Origin: Hemibagrus wyckioides
Taxonomy: Eukaryota > Chordata > Actinopteri > Siluriformes > Bagridae
NCBI RefSeq assembly: GCF_019097595.1
Contig: NC_080718.1
Coordinates: 12,556,657-12,620,656, forward strand
Reading direction: 5' to 3'
DNA length: 64,000 nt
A model generated the notes under the pieces. The model ran no database searches. It was given only the letters and a program-made list of their open reading frames with translations, and was not told the DNA's origin. Both the position numbers and the translations under genes were made by a program. Within the stretch, counting starts at the first letter, position 1. Every line of letters begins with the position of its first letter. Below are positions 32,073-44,131 of the stretch, piece after piece.

Positions 32073-33094
32073 AGCTGCATTATGAAGGTTATTGGTGCTT
32101 TTAGCCTGAGCGGCAGGTAGATCAGAGTCCCATGGAGATTCTAAATGAAGCATTCCAAGTGTTTCCTTGGCAGCAGCATGTACTCAAAAAAAAAACACAT
32201 ACTGCTGACCCAAAGGGAGCGTCCAAAGCGGTTCACATCACTGGCTCAGCATAATACAGGAAAAAAAAAATCATTTTTACAGCATCAGAATAATGTGAAA
32301 CCATACACACCTTGGATTTGTGAAAGGCCACCAATCTCAAGCAACTATAATATTCTACATTCTACCTTCATCACTTTTGGTGGACGGATTGACAATTCAA
32401 GACATTTTAATGATGAATTTAACGGTGCTCTGTAGGAAGTTCAGCCAAACACTGATTGATACTTTTCCTGTAGGTTAAGAAAACATACACCGGCTACATA
32501 TATTAAAAAAAAGAGCTATATATCACACGTGCTCTGAGCCAAACGGAAAGCTGCTTGGCCTTGCAATGTGATTTAGCACTTCTGTTTGAATGGCTGTATT
32601 TCATTGATGAGGAAGTTCAACAGCAATTATGGTGCTCTGGATGTCTGGTAACACTGATAACTGTGTTATCATATCTCTGCATTTCACATCTTGTCGCAAA
32701 TGTTTTGGAAATAAAATATCCTTTCAACATGCCTGCCCTTGTGAAAGTCTTTAAAAGTTCCTCTAATTAATGGAGAAGTTCACTGGTGAGCGCTTTGTCA
32801 CAGCCTGCACCCAGCTCAGATAATGTGAGAAAAAGGAAAAGGGTTCAATCTGTGGTTTCATGCAGCTAGAAGAGTGCTGTAACGGCTAACTTGTCAGGCC
32901 ATCCGAGATACATTTTATAGCTTATGCCCGCTGCTGTAATGTTGAGTTGTAACTGGTGAAGCAAGCTATTGCATAGGGATGTTTGGAGGAAAGAAAAATC
33001 ACAAGCCATGACGGAAACATGTAGCGTCTCACATTTACTCCCATTTTTTAATGAAAAGTATCTACAGCACACATCAGAGGGTGAATCATAGTTG
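32071..33094. other. Gene-free unique sequence
   Basis: No gene or repeat family recognised. Confidence 0.4.
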
Positions 33095-33180
33095 CCTTCA
33101 TGGTGCCCTGTAATGACTGGCATCACATCCCATCCCAGGTGAGTACTAAGTGTTCCCAGGATATACTACAAACCTGCCAT
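33095..33180 (+). mobile_element. V-SINE 3' fragment
   Basis: GGTGCCCTGTAATGACTGGC, ATCACATCCCATCCC and CTAAGTGTTCCCAGGATA match the LINE-like part of V-SINEs; head and central domain are absent. Confidence 0.55.
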
Positions 33181-36100
33181 CACTTCCCATTTTCTCAAAC
33201 CAGTGAAAGAGATTCAAATCCCATACCCATAAAATTGTGCGCTAGAATTAGATTCAGAGCGACGTCTCACGTCGGAAAACGTGTCTCTGAGATTTTGCTA
33301 TAATCCATCATGTGCTCCTCAAATGGGATTTTTGTGTATTAAGTAGGCTTCGGAGGTGAGCATTTTCTGTCAAGTTTCCAATTATCGTTGATTGAGTCAA
33401 TGGGAGCGAATAAAACATCATTTGCTCTAAGTAGGGAAAATGAGGCCCAACTGGTGAGTCTGTATCTGCGTATGTGTGTGAATGCACACACATGAGCATG
33501 TCAGGCTGTGTTTCTTCATTTGGGGAACTTTTGACAGTCTTGTGTGTGTGTGTGTGTGGCTGTGTATGAGTGTGTGTATGAGTGAGTGAGTGTGTGTGAG
33601 TGTATGTGTGTGCGTGTTCCAGAGTTGCGAGAGCACAGCATATGGCTCCTCTCTGTGTGGGTTTGCGATGGAGTGTGACTTTGCCTCTGGTTGTGCTACT
33701 GATGTTTTACCAAGTCAATAGCCAACCGGTGAAGTCAGGCTGTTCAGTCGTTCCCTCCTCCAACAAAGAGACACACATGCAGACACACACACTTTCATTA
33801 GATAAACAATTCTGCTTTATTACAATATACAAATATCTACGATTAATGCTTGAGCGAAATAAAAGACTATACTAAACAGCCATTTATATTCTTTTTACTT
33901 CATCTCTTAGATACTGACGTTTATCAGAGACACACATCAAGTATATTACCTTCTTACGTTCTCTTTTTTTTTTCTATTTCTGTACTCAGCCAGCTGCTGA
34001 GTCAGGTCATACCCAAATAAAGGTCCTTTTTCCCATTATGAAATGGCATCAACCTCCCATATGGATGCACACATCATTTCCCAAGCAGCGCTCTACACAT
34101 AGCACCATGCCACTGTTCACTTTCTTTATCTCCACACACACCGTTTCGCAAGACATTTTCCTCCCCCTTAATGGATTTCAAAGAACATCTGCTTTCCATT
34201 CCTCAACCTCGTGGGATTTTCATTTAGCCAAGTTAATTACTCTATCAAGCTAGCTTCATTATCATATTCTGTCTCTCTCTCTCTCTCTTTCTCTCTCTCT
34301 TAAAAAAAAACCCTGTGCCCCGGTGCTGGTGCTGTGGTTCAGCTCCTGTGTACGTTCCCATCTGAATGAGCCAGTGTCATGGCAGCTCAGGAAATTACAA
34401 CTGCCTCTGACCGGGCCTCAAGTTCCTAACATGTATCCTGTGTTAGGTTGGAAATCTAAATCGGCTGCTAGAGCTTGTGTTAGCAAGATCACACTGCAGA
34501 ATGTCTCAGAGGGAAAAGAGGGAACATGTGTTGATGCTGATGAACAGCAGTTCAATTAATCAGAAAATGATCGCCGTGTTCAAGGTTTAATACAAACTGT
34601 CCCCATGGGTCCAATAATGTGATGACTTTCTCATTGACCTTTACTGACCTTCATCGTCTGACTAAATCTCAATTGCTAGGCTGTGATCCGCTGAGTGTGA
34701 ACAGATCTAACAAGCTAGAAAGTTAGAATCTCTACAGTATATGTATAGACTGCATATCAGCACAGTTCTATTGGCATACAGTATAAGTGAATGGTTCATA
34801 ACCATGCCTCAAAGGTAAGACGAGGGCAAATCAAAACCACATGGAAGATTAAAATGTATGTCTTTGCTGTATATTGTTTGTGAGCCGCTTGAATGCTGAG
34901 GACCTAATTGGATAATTGAAGAACTGATGTTCAACCAGATTGCATTTGATTTACCATGTGCTGGTAATTTGACAATTATAAACACTACTACGTTTTTAAA
35001 AAAAATATTCTTCAGTAGGATAAATGTAAAATTACACAGTCTCTTTTAGATTAGAAAAAAAACATCATCCTGAAACCGAAGAGTAATTTGTAAAGCTTTG
35101 ACGTGTTTTTGCCTCCAAATTGTACTTTTCTACTCAGCTTTCTTTTCCACAAATCTACACTATTAAAAAAAATATTTAAAAAAAACTTAAAACAAATTGT
35201 GAACTTGTGCAGATTAGAATAAATCAAACCTGAAAAGTGCCTGTCAGCTTTCATTAATTATTAGCAACACTGCTGTTTCTGGGTGAATTAATGCTCTTTA
35301 AAGTTTCGATCAGACAACGCGTCTTGATAAGATCTTCACTAATTACATTTAATTTTTTTTTCCCTATCAATCATTAGAAGAGAAAACAACAACAACAACA
35401 ACAACACCGTTTGACAATTCAAAGTGTATACCCTGAGGTCTTATCAAATAACAGTGATAATCATATTATCTAGTTACTGTAATTGAAGTGACCTTTTATA
35501 TGCCACCACAGCTGTATTCGTCTTTTTCCAAATATAATCTGTTAAATGAATTATACACTCAGTATTTCAGAGGAGCGCTGATGCATCGGGGAGCAGATGG
35601 CTTGGGTGGTGCACTAACTGCTGCAAATTGTCAAGACGAAAATGGATGCACTAAATATGGCCGTGATGGTGTTTGCAAGATGACAGAACGACTGGCAGTG
35701 GATGAGGAGATGATGGAACCGAATATGCCATCTGACTCCTGAATTCACCTCAGATCTTAGAGGCTGTGATGGATTCAGAAATATCGTGACGGTGATGGTG
35801 ATGGTGACCTCACAGGAAGTTAGGTCATAGTCTGTTTTAAGGTGTACTCATATATTCAAAGTGGATGCTATTTACTTCGCAGCCACTGCATGGCCTTTAG
35901 ACTGAGGTCTTTTGTCAGGGTGTAGAGATGAGAGACAGAGAAAAAAAAAGAGAGGGGGTAGAAGTGAATCAAAGACATATGACCAGTAAAAAAAAAGAGA
36001 AAGAAACAAAAGGGTTGAGTGAGTGTGGTTTCTCCAGGCGACAGGGATTGATGGCTGCCACACTTGCATGGTTGGCATGAACACATGCCAGGCAGCTCGT

Positions 36101-36759
36101 CTTCGTGTTTCCGCTTCAGCTTAAAAAGCCTGTGTGTGCTAATGGTTCTGAGCGCTCCCCCGCGCCTTCTTTTATTACCTTGTTGACACCAGCTGCTAGT
36201 TTTTAAGCACTTTTAAACACGTGTATTAGTGGTGGCTCAAACTGCAGAATTAATGCTGTTATTCACCATGCTTTTTTTTTTTCTTCCCAAAACGCAGGTG
36301 GGAATAGGACCCTTGCCAGTAGAATATAAAGACGTGCGCAATGATAAAAGCTCAAATATGAACACCTAGGATTCCCACCAGGCCTCATTTTGAAAACCTT
36401 TCATATTTTTATTACGTGAATAAATCGCAAAAATAATTGTTGTGTGGTTAAAATCATTCTTAAGCGGAACAGTTAAATCAAACAGAATAATTGGTGTGAC
36501 TCGTGACAGAAATGCAGTTTTAAGTATTATAAAACGTCCTGTGCATATTTAACTGTCAATGAGCATCAATTATCAAACTCTATATGAATACACATCTTCT
36601 TCTTCTTCTTCTTTTTTTGGAAGAGCATTTACATTTCATAAATATTTTGTTAGTTTGGGGTAAAAAAAAATCTTTGATATACTAAAAAAAAAAGAAAAAA
36701 CTTTAACATTTTAAAACAGCTCCTGAGCTCATATACATTTACAAAGACTACTTTTTTTT
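33181..36759. other. Gene-free sequence with microsatellites and a possible conserved block
   Basis: TG-rich repeats at 33541-33612, (CT)n at 34271-34301, (AAC)n at 35388-35406 and (TTC)n at 36597-36611. The 34050-34250 part is unique and GC-balanced and may be regulatory. The plus frame at 35488-35742 has no known motif. Confidence 0.4.
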
Positions 36760-37021
36760 TTTACCATTGTCTGTACCGCTTATCTGATCTATCCTTGGGT
36801 CATGGGGAGCCTGTGCCTATCATCAAGGCAGGATACACCCTGGACAGAGTGCCACACTACGGGCAATTTAGAGACTCCAATCAGTCTAGAAGCATGTCTT
36901 TAGACTGCAGGAGGAAACCAGAGCAAACTCCACACACACAGTGAGCAGGAGCGAGACTCGAACCCAGGATGCTGGAGAGGGTGAGGCGAACATGCTAACC
37001 ACTAAGCCGCAGTGCCACCCA
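36760..37021 (-). mobile_element. V-SINE with an internal deletion
   Basis: Antisense copy beginning GTCTGTACCGCTTATCTGAT and ending in the head ATGCTAACCACTAAGCCGC. The part between GAGGAAACCAGAG and CAAACTCCACACACACAG lacks about 45 bases of the central domain compared with the copy at 6644-6999. Confidence 0.88.
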
Positions 37022-37495
37022 AAGACTACATGAATAGGGAAATTCACTCATTTTAAATCAGAAAGAGAATACAGGAGCAATTGCAGTGGCTGAGCTGCAT
37101 TATATTTAACACACTCTATGCTTACAAGCTGTTCTTAACCCTGTTTAGACCTTATATATTTTTTCTCATTTATATCTCGGTGAGCTTTGCCTTTCGTGTA
37201 TATTGTTGGCCTTACTAAATGTGAATATTCATTTTGTTAGCGTTTTATCTTCCATTATAGGCATGTTAGTACGAGAAAAAATCAGCAGTACCAAAACTTT
37301 TGTATTTCCGGGGGGACTTTCGTTTCAGTTTGGCTCATGAAAATGCAGCCAATTTTCCTAAAAGATTGATAAATGAGGCCCAAAGAGGATATCAAATGAC
37401 CAAAAAAAATAATTAACTTTGGATTTTTTTCCTGTCCACATGAGAAAAGTACGTTTTGTCTCAAACAAAACAATTTTTGCATACTATGTGTCTCA
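37022..37495. other. Gene-free unique sequence
   Basis: No gene or repeat family recognised. Confidence 0.4.
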
Positions 37496-37860
37496 CAGGA
37501 TGTCCCAAAAGTCTTCATACACTGGGGAAATAGATAGATAGATAGATAAATGGATGGATATGTTTTTCAGATAGATTTTAAGAGTGCCTTGTTACAAGAG
37601 AATAATATTTTGAAATCATATTGGTCGTTATGCCTGGATCAAGAAGCTGCCTCAAGGTTGCAATGGTCTTTAAGATCAAGCACATCACATACAAACCGAA
37701 GATTCTTAATAAAAATCAAGGGGGGAGAAAAACTGGAATGATTGTGGATCAACCGAAAAGTAGACATCCACAAACATGCACTGAGCAAGGCACAAAAATA
37801 ATTAATGCAAAACAGACATTAGAGTTACAATACAAGCGTACAATTTCTGCACATTGCTAT
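37496..37860 (+). mobile_element. Mariner-like element, 5' fragment with transposase N-terminus
   Basis: The start CAGGATGTCCCAAAAGTCTT and CATACACTGGGGAA looks like a mariner-type terminal sequence, interrupted by a (GATA)n run at 37531-37548. The frame from 37621 reads VVMPGSRSCLKVAMVFK and later IVDQPKSRHPQT, matching from memory the helix-turn-helix region and hinge of a transposase family found in fish and insects. Nothing of the catalytic domain follows, so the copy is truncated at about 37860. The superfamily assignment is moderately sure. Confidence 0.6.
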
Positions 37861-38671
37861 GTATTGTATGTTTATGCACCACCCCTATCCTATCTTCCCT
37901 TTCCTTGTCTGCATGTGTTTGGGGTAGAAGGAAACCCTTAAGGGCTTCTAATTAGAAGAAAACCAATATAATTAGGAAATAACAATGGGTGGGGGCTTTT
38001 TGTGGAACGGTCAGAATGCATCTCTGACTCTAGGCATGAGCACTAGAATAACAATTAGGAGGCTGTGATTTGTCAAAAAACACACTTTACCTATTGAGCA
38101 CCAGTGTTTGAAAGCCCCAACCTCAAGATAGATTAAAGACAAGGTGAACACACTTAGCTAGTCATTTTAGCGAGTGTCCAATAAAATAAAATTCAATCAA
38201 ACTCAGACAGATTCACTTACGGGTTTGTTATAGAGAAAGAAATAAAGGAGTTACTTAGTAATGGCTAATTAGCACCACAGTTAGCATTTGCTGACTGGAG
38301 AATTCCACTGCTTTTTTACGCATATAGTTTTACAGCTTCATTACCAGTTTTTCATTTATCACAGCTTTTAACTAGTCCTATTAAGGTTGTCAATTAGCCA
38401 TGTGGCAAGCAGTCTTGTGAAGTAAATGCCACCATGGCTTCATTTTAAAGCCTTTGCATAATAAGGCTCTTAAATATTTAGTACACTCTAATGCATTTTT
38501 TTTTATTGTTTTAAAGGATTTTTTTTTATGGTATGGACACATGAACTAAATATTTTATATTATTGACAGCTTAAATACAAACAATAGAATTGCATTTTTA
38601 ATTCATAAACAATATATTTAATAGAGTAGCATAAGGTAGATCACTAAATATCACTCAAATTATATATAATA

Positions 38672-38702
<31 letters not shown>

Positions 38703-39093
38703 TACACCTGCATTCATATTTTAAAAAATAACACGAGAAATTAATGTTTTATTTTTATTTTTCAGTATCTTAAAACAACTGGATGTGGAAATCATTTTAA
38801 ACCTAAAACATCTGCTCTGAAATACGTGACTGCTCAAAAAATTTCCTTTAAAAAAAACTAAAACTAGTGTTTACTAGTGTGGAGAAGGAGGCTTTATTAA
38901 GTAAAAAACCCTATTGTTCAATATAAAATCCCAGTGAACCATGTGGTCCCAGTCTGTCCATCCATACTGGGACAACTTTGATTTCAAATATGTTTTAGTG
39001 GTATGATGTGTATCTTATTGAATGTTTGAACTGCAATGCACAGTTTAGTCTTAGCAACTCATAATGAGCTCACAGAGAAATGTGATAATATGC
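37861..39093. other. Gene-free AT-rich sequence
   Basis: Only an (AAT)n microsatellite at 38668-38703 stands out. Confidence 0.45.
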
Positions 39094-39101
39094 CTCAATA
39101 C
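39094..39101 (+). repeat. Left 8-bp target-site duplication of the hAT element
   Basis: CTCAATAC, repeated exactly at 39703-39710 on the far side of the element. Confidence 0.9.
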
Positions 39102-39702
39102 CAGAGGTGGAAAGTAATGAATTACATTTACTCACATTACTGTAATTGAGTAGTTTTTTTGTGTACTTCTACTTTTTAAAGTAGCTTTTAAAATTTTTAA
39201 TTTTACTTTTACTTAAGTATGTTTTGATTGAAGTATTGTACTTAACTACATTTTAAATTGTATCCGTTACTGAGTAAAAAAAAATAAATAATAAAATAAA
39301 ATAAAAAATAATGCAAGGGGGGAAAAATCGCGCCCCGGAAACTACTGCATTGATTGACTGATGGGCGGGAGAACAAACGCGGCACGCTAACTCAAGAAAT
39401 AATGATGGAGATGGACAAGACAGGCGCAAAAAAAGGGTTCTCAGGGCAAAATTGTCAATGCACAATTAAGCTACTTACATTAACAGTGTCACGATTTAGT
39501 GTCAGAGTTATATTTTAGAGTAGATCTGCTGATGTCACAATAGAATTAAATGTTAAAAAAGTTACTCAGTAAATTTTACTCTGCTTTTAGTTACTTTTTA
39601 CTTTTACTTGAGTAGATTTTTAGACCGGTTTTTAAGTAAAATTTCATTGAACTAACAGTACTTTTACTTGAGTAGGATATTTTATTACTCTTTCCACATC
39701 TG
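39102..39702. mobile_element. hAT-type non-autonomous element
   Basis: The 601-base element has inverted ends CAGAGGTGGAAAG and CTTTCCACATCTG (12 of 13 matching) and an exact 8-base target duplication, both hallmarks of hAT. Repeats of ACTTTTACTT(G/A)AGTA lie near both ends, as expected for subterminal transposase sites. The interior includes a GC-rich patch (39320-39400) but no transposase. It must depend on an autonomous relative. Confidence 0.93.
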
Positions 39703-39710
39703 CTCAATAC
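39703..39710 (+). repeat. Right 8-bp target-site duplication of the hAT element
   Basis: CTCAATAC, identical to 39094-39101. Confidence 0.9.
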
Positions 39711-40469
39711 AGTCTGCTCCAGAATTATCAGTAAAGAAAAAAAAAATAGATCAGTTTCATTCTGCAGTTAAAATATGACAAAAGTCAAACCTTGAATTGA
39801 AGTCACAATTATTTCCACCCCTACAAACTTATTATTTATAAATATTTATGCTGAGCTTATGAATGCCTTATGTTGATACCCTTTCCAGCATTTCTGCACA
39901 GAGCTATGGTTCTTCGCCTCAGTGCTATAGGCACTACACACATATGTTTGCAATTTTCTGGCTATCTGCAACAAATGAGCTTGATGCAATAAAAAATACT
40001 TTGTTATTCTTCTAAATGGAACCAAAGATGGGTGAATAATAAAATACAACCAGTGACTGAGAATGAGTAACCTTGACCACAGAAGGGCTGCTGAAGCTAG
40101 TTGGCGCCACATAAGAGAGACGCTCTGACTGCACTGACAGCAACAAGCTGCTAGATGTGTGTGTGTGTGTGTGTGTGTCTGCTCCTACAACATTTTGTAG
40201 AGAAATAGATGGAAGATCTGAGGCCTCAGGAAAGACAAATACGAATTCCAACGGGTGCCAGAAGCACCTGCTCCATTTACATTTCCTAATTGCAAAGGAA
40301 TGAGAAGGTAAGAATGGAAAGGGGAAAATAGTTCCATCAGTGCTGACACTGACAAAGCTAGGAAAAATGCCTGGACATGCCTTTTGAAGCTCTGAGTTGA
40401 TGGCTGATGTTAGCAAGCTCATATTGAAAGTTTTTCTAGTTGTGTAAACTAGTAAATGTGGCTTCATAC
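39711..40469. other. Gene-free sequence with a (TG)n run
   Basis: (TG)n at 40157-40178. A minus frame of 151 codons (40012-40467) runs through this repeat and has no recognisable domain. Confidence 0.4.
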
Positions 40470-40473
40470 ATTT

Positions 40474-40695
40474 TTCTCACCCCTGCAGGGGGTTCGATTC
40501 CTGGGCTGTCTGAATGGAGTTTACACGTTCTCCCTGCGCTCCAGGGGTTTTCTTTGGGTACTCTAGTTTCCTCCCTAGTCCAAAGACAAGCATTGTAGGA
40601 TGATTGACATCTCTAAACAGTCCATGGTGTTTGTGTGTGTGTGCCTTGCAATGGGTTGGCACCCCATCCATTGTGTCCCCCACCTTGGAGATCCA
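40474..40695 (+). mobile_element. V-SINE, truncated at both ends
   Basis: GGGGTTCGATTCCTGGGCTG, GGAGTTTACACGTTCTCCCT, CTCTAGTTTCCTCCC and CCTTGCAATGGGTTGGCACC follow V-SINE order. The first half of the tRNA-like head and the 3' tail are missing. Confidence 0.85.
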
Positions 40696-42472
40696 TGGCT
40701 TCTTCTCAGAACTCACATCCTCAATATGGCTGGATTTTGTTTCATTTCGTATTTAAATATATAAAAAATAAAGCCCCATCATTTAACCTTTGTACTTTTG
40801 TAAAAGCTTTCGAGACTGCATGTATCAAAACTCTTCCTTCCTCACATCGGCTCTCTAATTTAATACGATCTCAAAGAAAGCTTGCTCATTTGTGTGTGCA
40901 AGCTCATTTATTTGATTTGCAGCTAGTGAGTGTGTTGTAGTGATTTACAAAGAATAAATGTGGAAATTGCATCACATGCAAGGTTGATGGGGGAAAAAAT
41001 ATAGAAATGGAAGAAGTTTGGATCTCAGGGAGATGGGAAATTTCAGTAAAACTGAAAATTGCTACAGATATGGGTAATTACACATTAAGGCAGTAACATA
41101 TCACAAAGCTGTCCAAAATAGAAATGAACACAATTTTTTGTTAAGAAATGGGGAAATATGAATGCATGAGCTGTAACATATTTTGACATATAATCGATGA
41201 TATGATTTAATATACATATCATTTAATATGAATTAATGACCTTGATATAACATTACATTTTTGAGGGGAAAAAAAACATTGCTCAGCATACAACGATATC
41301 ATTTTCTAAAACTTTAATAATATACTGATCCTAATTTGTCTTCAACCAGAGGAAAGGAAAGACATTTCTGCAAATTTAATACCTGCTCTTCTTATGGATT
41401 CATTTGTGCACACGGTCACTGCTCCTGAAGTGACTTTCAGGCTTAGTCACACTGCAGGTGCTAAATTAATCTAATACCCTGCTTTGTGTTTTGCACTTTT
41501 AGCTAAAAAGCCCCAAAATGCCTCTTTAGAGCTGTATGTGTTTTCACACACCCGCAAACCTTCACGTTCAAGGTCAGTGTCCAGAGAAAAATGTGTATCT
41601 CCTATAACCCAAAATCATTTTTTATAGTTATCGTACAAAAAAAAATGAAAAATTTGAGCATTTAGAGAGAACTTTATAATATAAATAATAATAATAAAAA
41701 ATAATAATAATTTTGTGCAGTGTACAATTTTTATATTCATAATAAACATTATTCATGTCTTCCTCTGATGGTTTCTAATAGGTCATGGCTCATAACTCTC
41801 TGATTATATTCTACACAACTGCTACATTGATTTTAAAAGAGGCCAGTAATATATATATTTAAAAAACAAACAAAAAAAAATGTACATTTTTCACTAATAT
41901 TCATGTGTAAAGGCACAAGTTTCAGCTGAACTGGAAATCACACCCCTAAACAATATGTAAATACATTTTACTGCAATAAGCTCTGTTTTTTGCCTCCATA
42001 TGTCAGTAGCAGTTAAGCCAAATATATTGAGTTTATTAACAACAATGCAGGTTAATCTAGTGTGTATATATAATTATAAATATTATTAACAGATTCATGT
42101 TGAGCTTTTAAAACACAGCAGGTGACAGGAGGTATGCAGTTTTGATAGACTGACCACTAATAGACATATTAGTTTTATCAGTGCTTCATTGGTTATTTAA
42201 GACATTCAGTGTTACAGGTAGGCTTTATATATAGAAAAATATCCTGGAACAGCATGAAAAGAGTAGATGTGTAGTTTTCATTGTACAGTGACAAGGTGTA
42301 CCCTTGATTTTTGAAAAACATGGACCAAGCTGAATAGCTAGGTCATCTCTGACACCTAAATCCCAGGCCCCCTGAGAGAAGTTCAATAAAAACAACACCT
42401 GCACTGGGTGAAGTCACAGCCATGATGGTATACCAATCACCTGGGGTAAAAAACCTTCCCAGGCTTGGTTTG

Positions 42473-42473
<1 letters not shown>
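40696..42473. other. Gene-free AT-rich sequence
   Basis: No gene or repeat family recognised, apart from a short AAT-rich run near 41684-41710. Confidence 0.4.

Positions 42474-42518
<45 letters not shown>
42474..42518. repeat. (CT)n microsatellite
   Basis: About 22 uninterrupted CT units. Confidence 0.96.
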
Positions 42519-42520
<2 letters not shown>

Positions 42521-43967
42521 CCCCCTACTGGCTTCATTTCTACACCCTCCCTCCAAGACCCACAAAAAGTGTTTTGTTGTCAATGGCTCAGGTTGCAGAA
42601 CACTGCAGCAGTGACAAACCGTTAAACAATGGTGAGAGCAAAAGGAAGAGAGTGAGAGAAAAGGGAGGAGGGAGACCAAGGGGAAAGCTGAGTACAGGGT
42701 CAGAAGTCTCAGGTGACACAGGTGCTGTTTCGGGCTGAGATTGCCGCGGGAGTCATGGAGTCATGGCGTCACGGGGGCCCGGCTGTTTGCAAAGAAGAGG
42801 AGTCCACTCTGATTAGTGCTAATGCGCTTGTAATGGTGAACAGCGATGTTAGTAACAGCAGTGTGTAGAGAACAGCTGGGACACACACTCCTTCAAAAAC
42901 GTAGAACGTGAAGGATTCGGAGTGATCGCTGACAGCAGATACAGCAGGCGCACGCTGTCATGCTCTTTAAACAGCATCATGAAAGACAGAACGCTGCTGC
43001 GTCTAACAGAAGGATGAGTGATGGCATTGCAAACTGCTTTTTTTTCCTTAATAGTTAAATCAAATAAAATGCTATAAGATCACCTTTTCGGCATATGAAT
43101 ATGGTGAATGTTAAGCCAAAGGAAACCTGTTTTCTTGTTGTTGTTTTTCTTGCTGTTCTCGAGAGCAATTTTTCTTCATTCACCCAAGAACAAAGCTGTC
43201 GCTCTTGTTAGTTTTAGTCACAAGGAGGAAGCTGCCAACAGAAGCAGGCTCAGTGTAAGAGACACCTGACAATAGGTGAGACATGTAGCCTGTCAGATCT
43301 CTTTGTCATGGTCGCCTATCCCCTGAGGTGACAACACCTGCAAGCTGAAATCCATGTTTCTAGCTCTCACGCTAAGCTGAGCAAGAAGTGAGCTCTCTGC
43401 CTGTCTTACTTTGAAAGCCAAACAGGGTGAAGGCAACATTACTGTAGATGGAGACACTCCCTTATTTTGACATTCATCTCTCAACACTGTTCAACCTCTG
43501 GTCTACACTGGCCTTGTACTTCCAGTATGAACCAGTCTTGCTAGAAGAAGTCAAATGTGGGTCAAATAAGAGAAGTCAGAAGAGCATTCAAAGGTTAGAA
43601 AAGAAGCAGGGTAATTTCTCGGTGTGACTTTGTTGCAGCCACAAACCCAACACAACACACAAACCCAAGCCTCTGGGGTCTGTGCATCCCAGAGCAATCC
43701 TCATATGCCTGTAGTATTTGGTTGGGAAGGTCAGAACAGCGAGAAGCTAAATGAGGAGAGCTGCAGCACCTGAGGCCCGGGGCCAGTGAGTCTTCATCTT
43801 GCAGCCTGAAGTGTATTAACAACCCGAAAAAATCCCTTCCCATGTGCATCAATGACACATTGTTACAAAGATGATAAATGTTGTGCATCTGCGATCTTAT
43901 GTATAGACTGCTACTCTGGTGTGACACATCTGGATCTGTTTTAACATTCAAACCATCCATATGGAAG
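42519..43967. other. Gene-free sequence with GC-richer patches
   Basis: A GC-rich patch at 42720-42790 contains GCCGCGGGAGTCATGGAGTC and GGCGTCACGGGGGCCCGG. A minus frame of 121 codons (43595-43960) has no recognised domain. No gene called. Confidence 0.35.
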
Positions 43968-44131
43968 TTGTTGATTAGTGGTTAAGGTGCTTGAAAGGAT
44001 GTGAGTTCAAATCCCAGAACAACCGTCCGTCTACTGCTGGGCCCTTGAGCAAGGCCCCTTAAACTTCAGCTCCTCAGTCATATTAAATGCGTAAGGCGCT
44101 CTGGGTAAGGGTGTCTGCCGAATGTTGTGAA
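43968..44131 (+). mobile_element. tRNA-derived SINE with GCTCTGGGTAAG-type tail
   Basis: The head AGTGGTTAAGGTGCTTGAAA, GAGTTCAAATCCCAG has the tRNA B-box. Then CTGCTGGGCCCTTGAGCAAG, GCCCCTTAAACTTCAGC and the tail GCGCTCTGGGTAAGGGTGTC, TGCCGAATG. Same family as 48119-48292. Confidence 0.82.

Noticed and set aside
40012..40467. 151-codon minus-strand frame
   Set aside because: Crosses a (TG)n repeat and has no recognisable domain or conserved motif.
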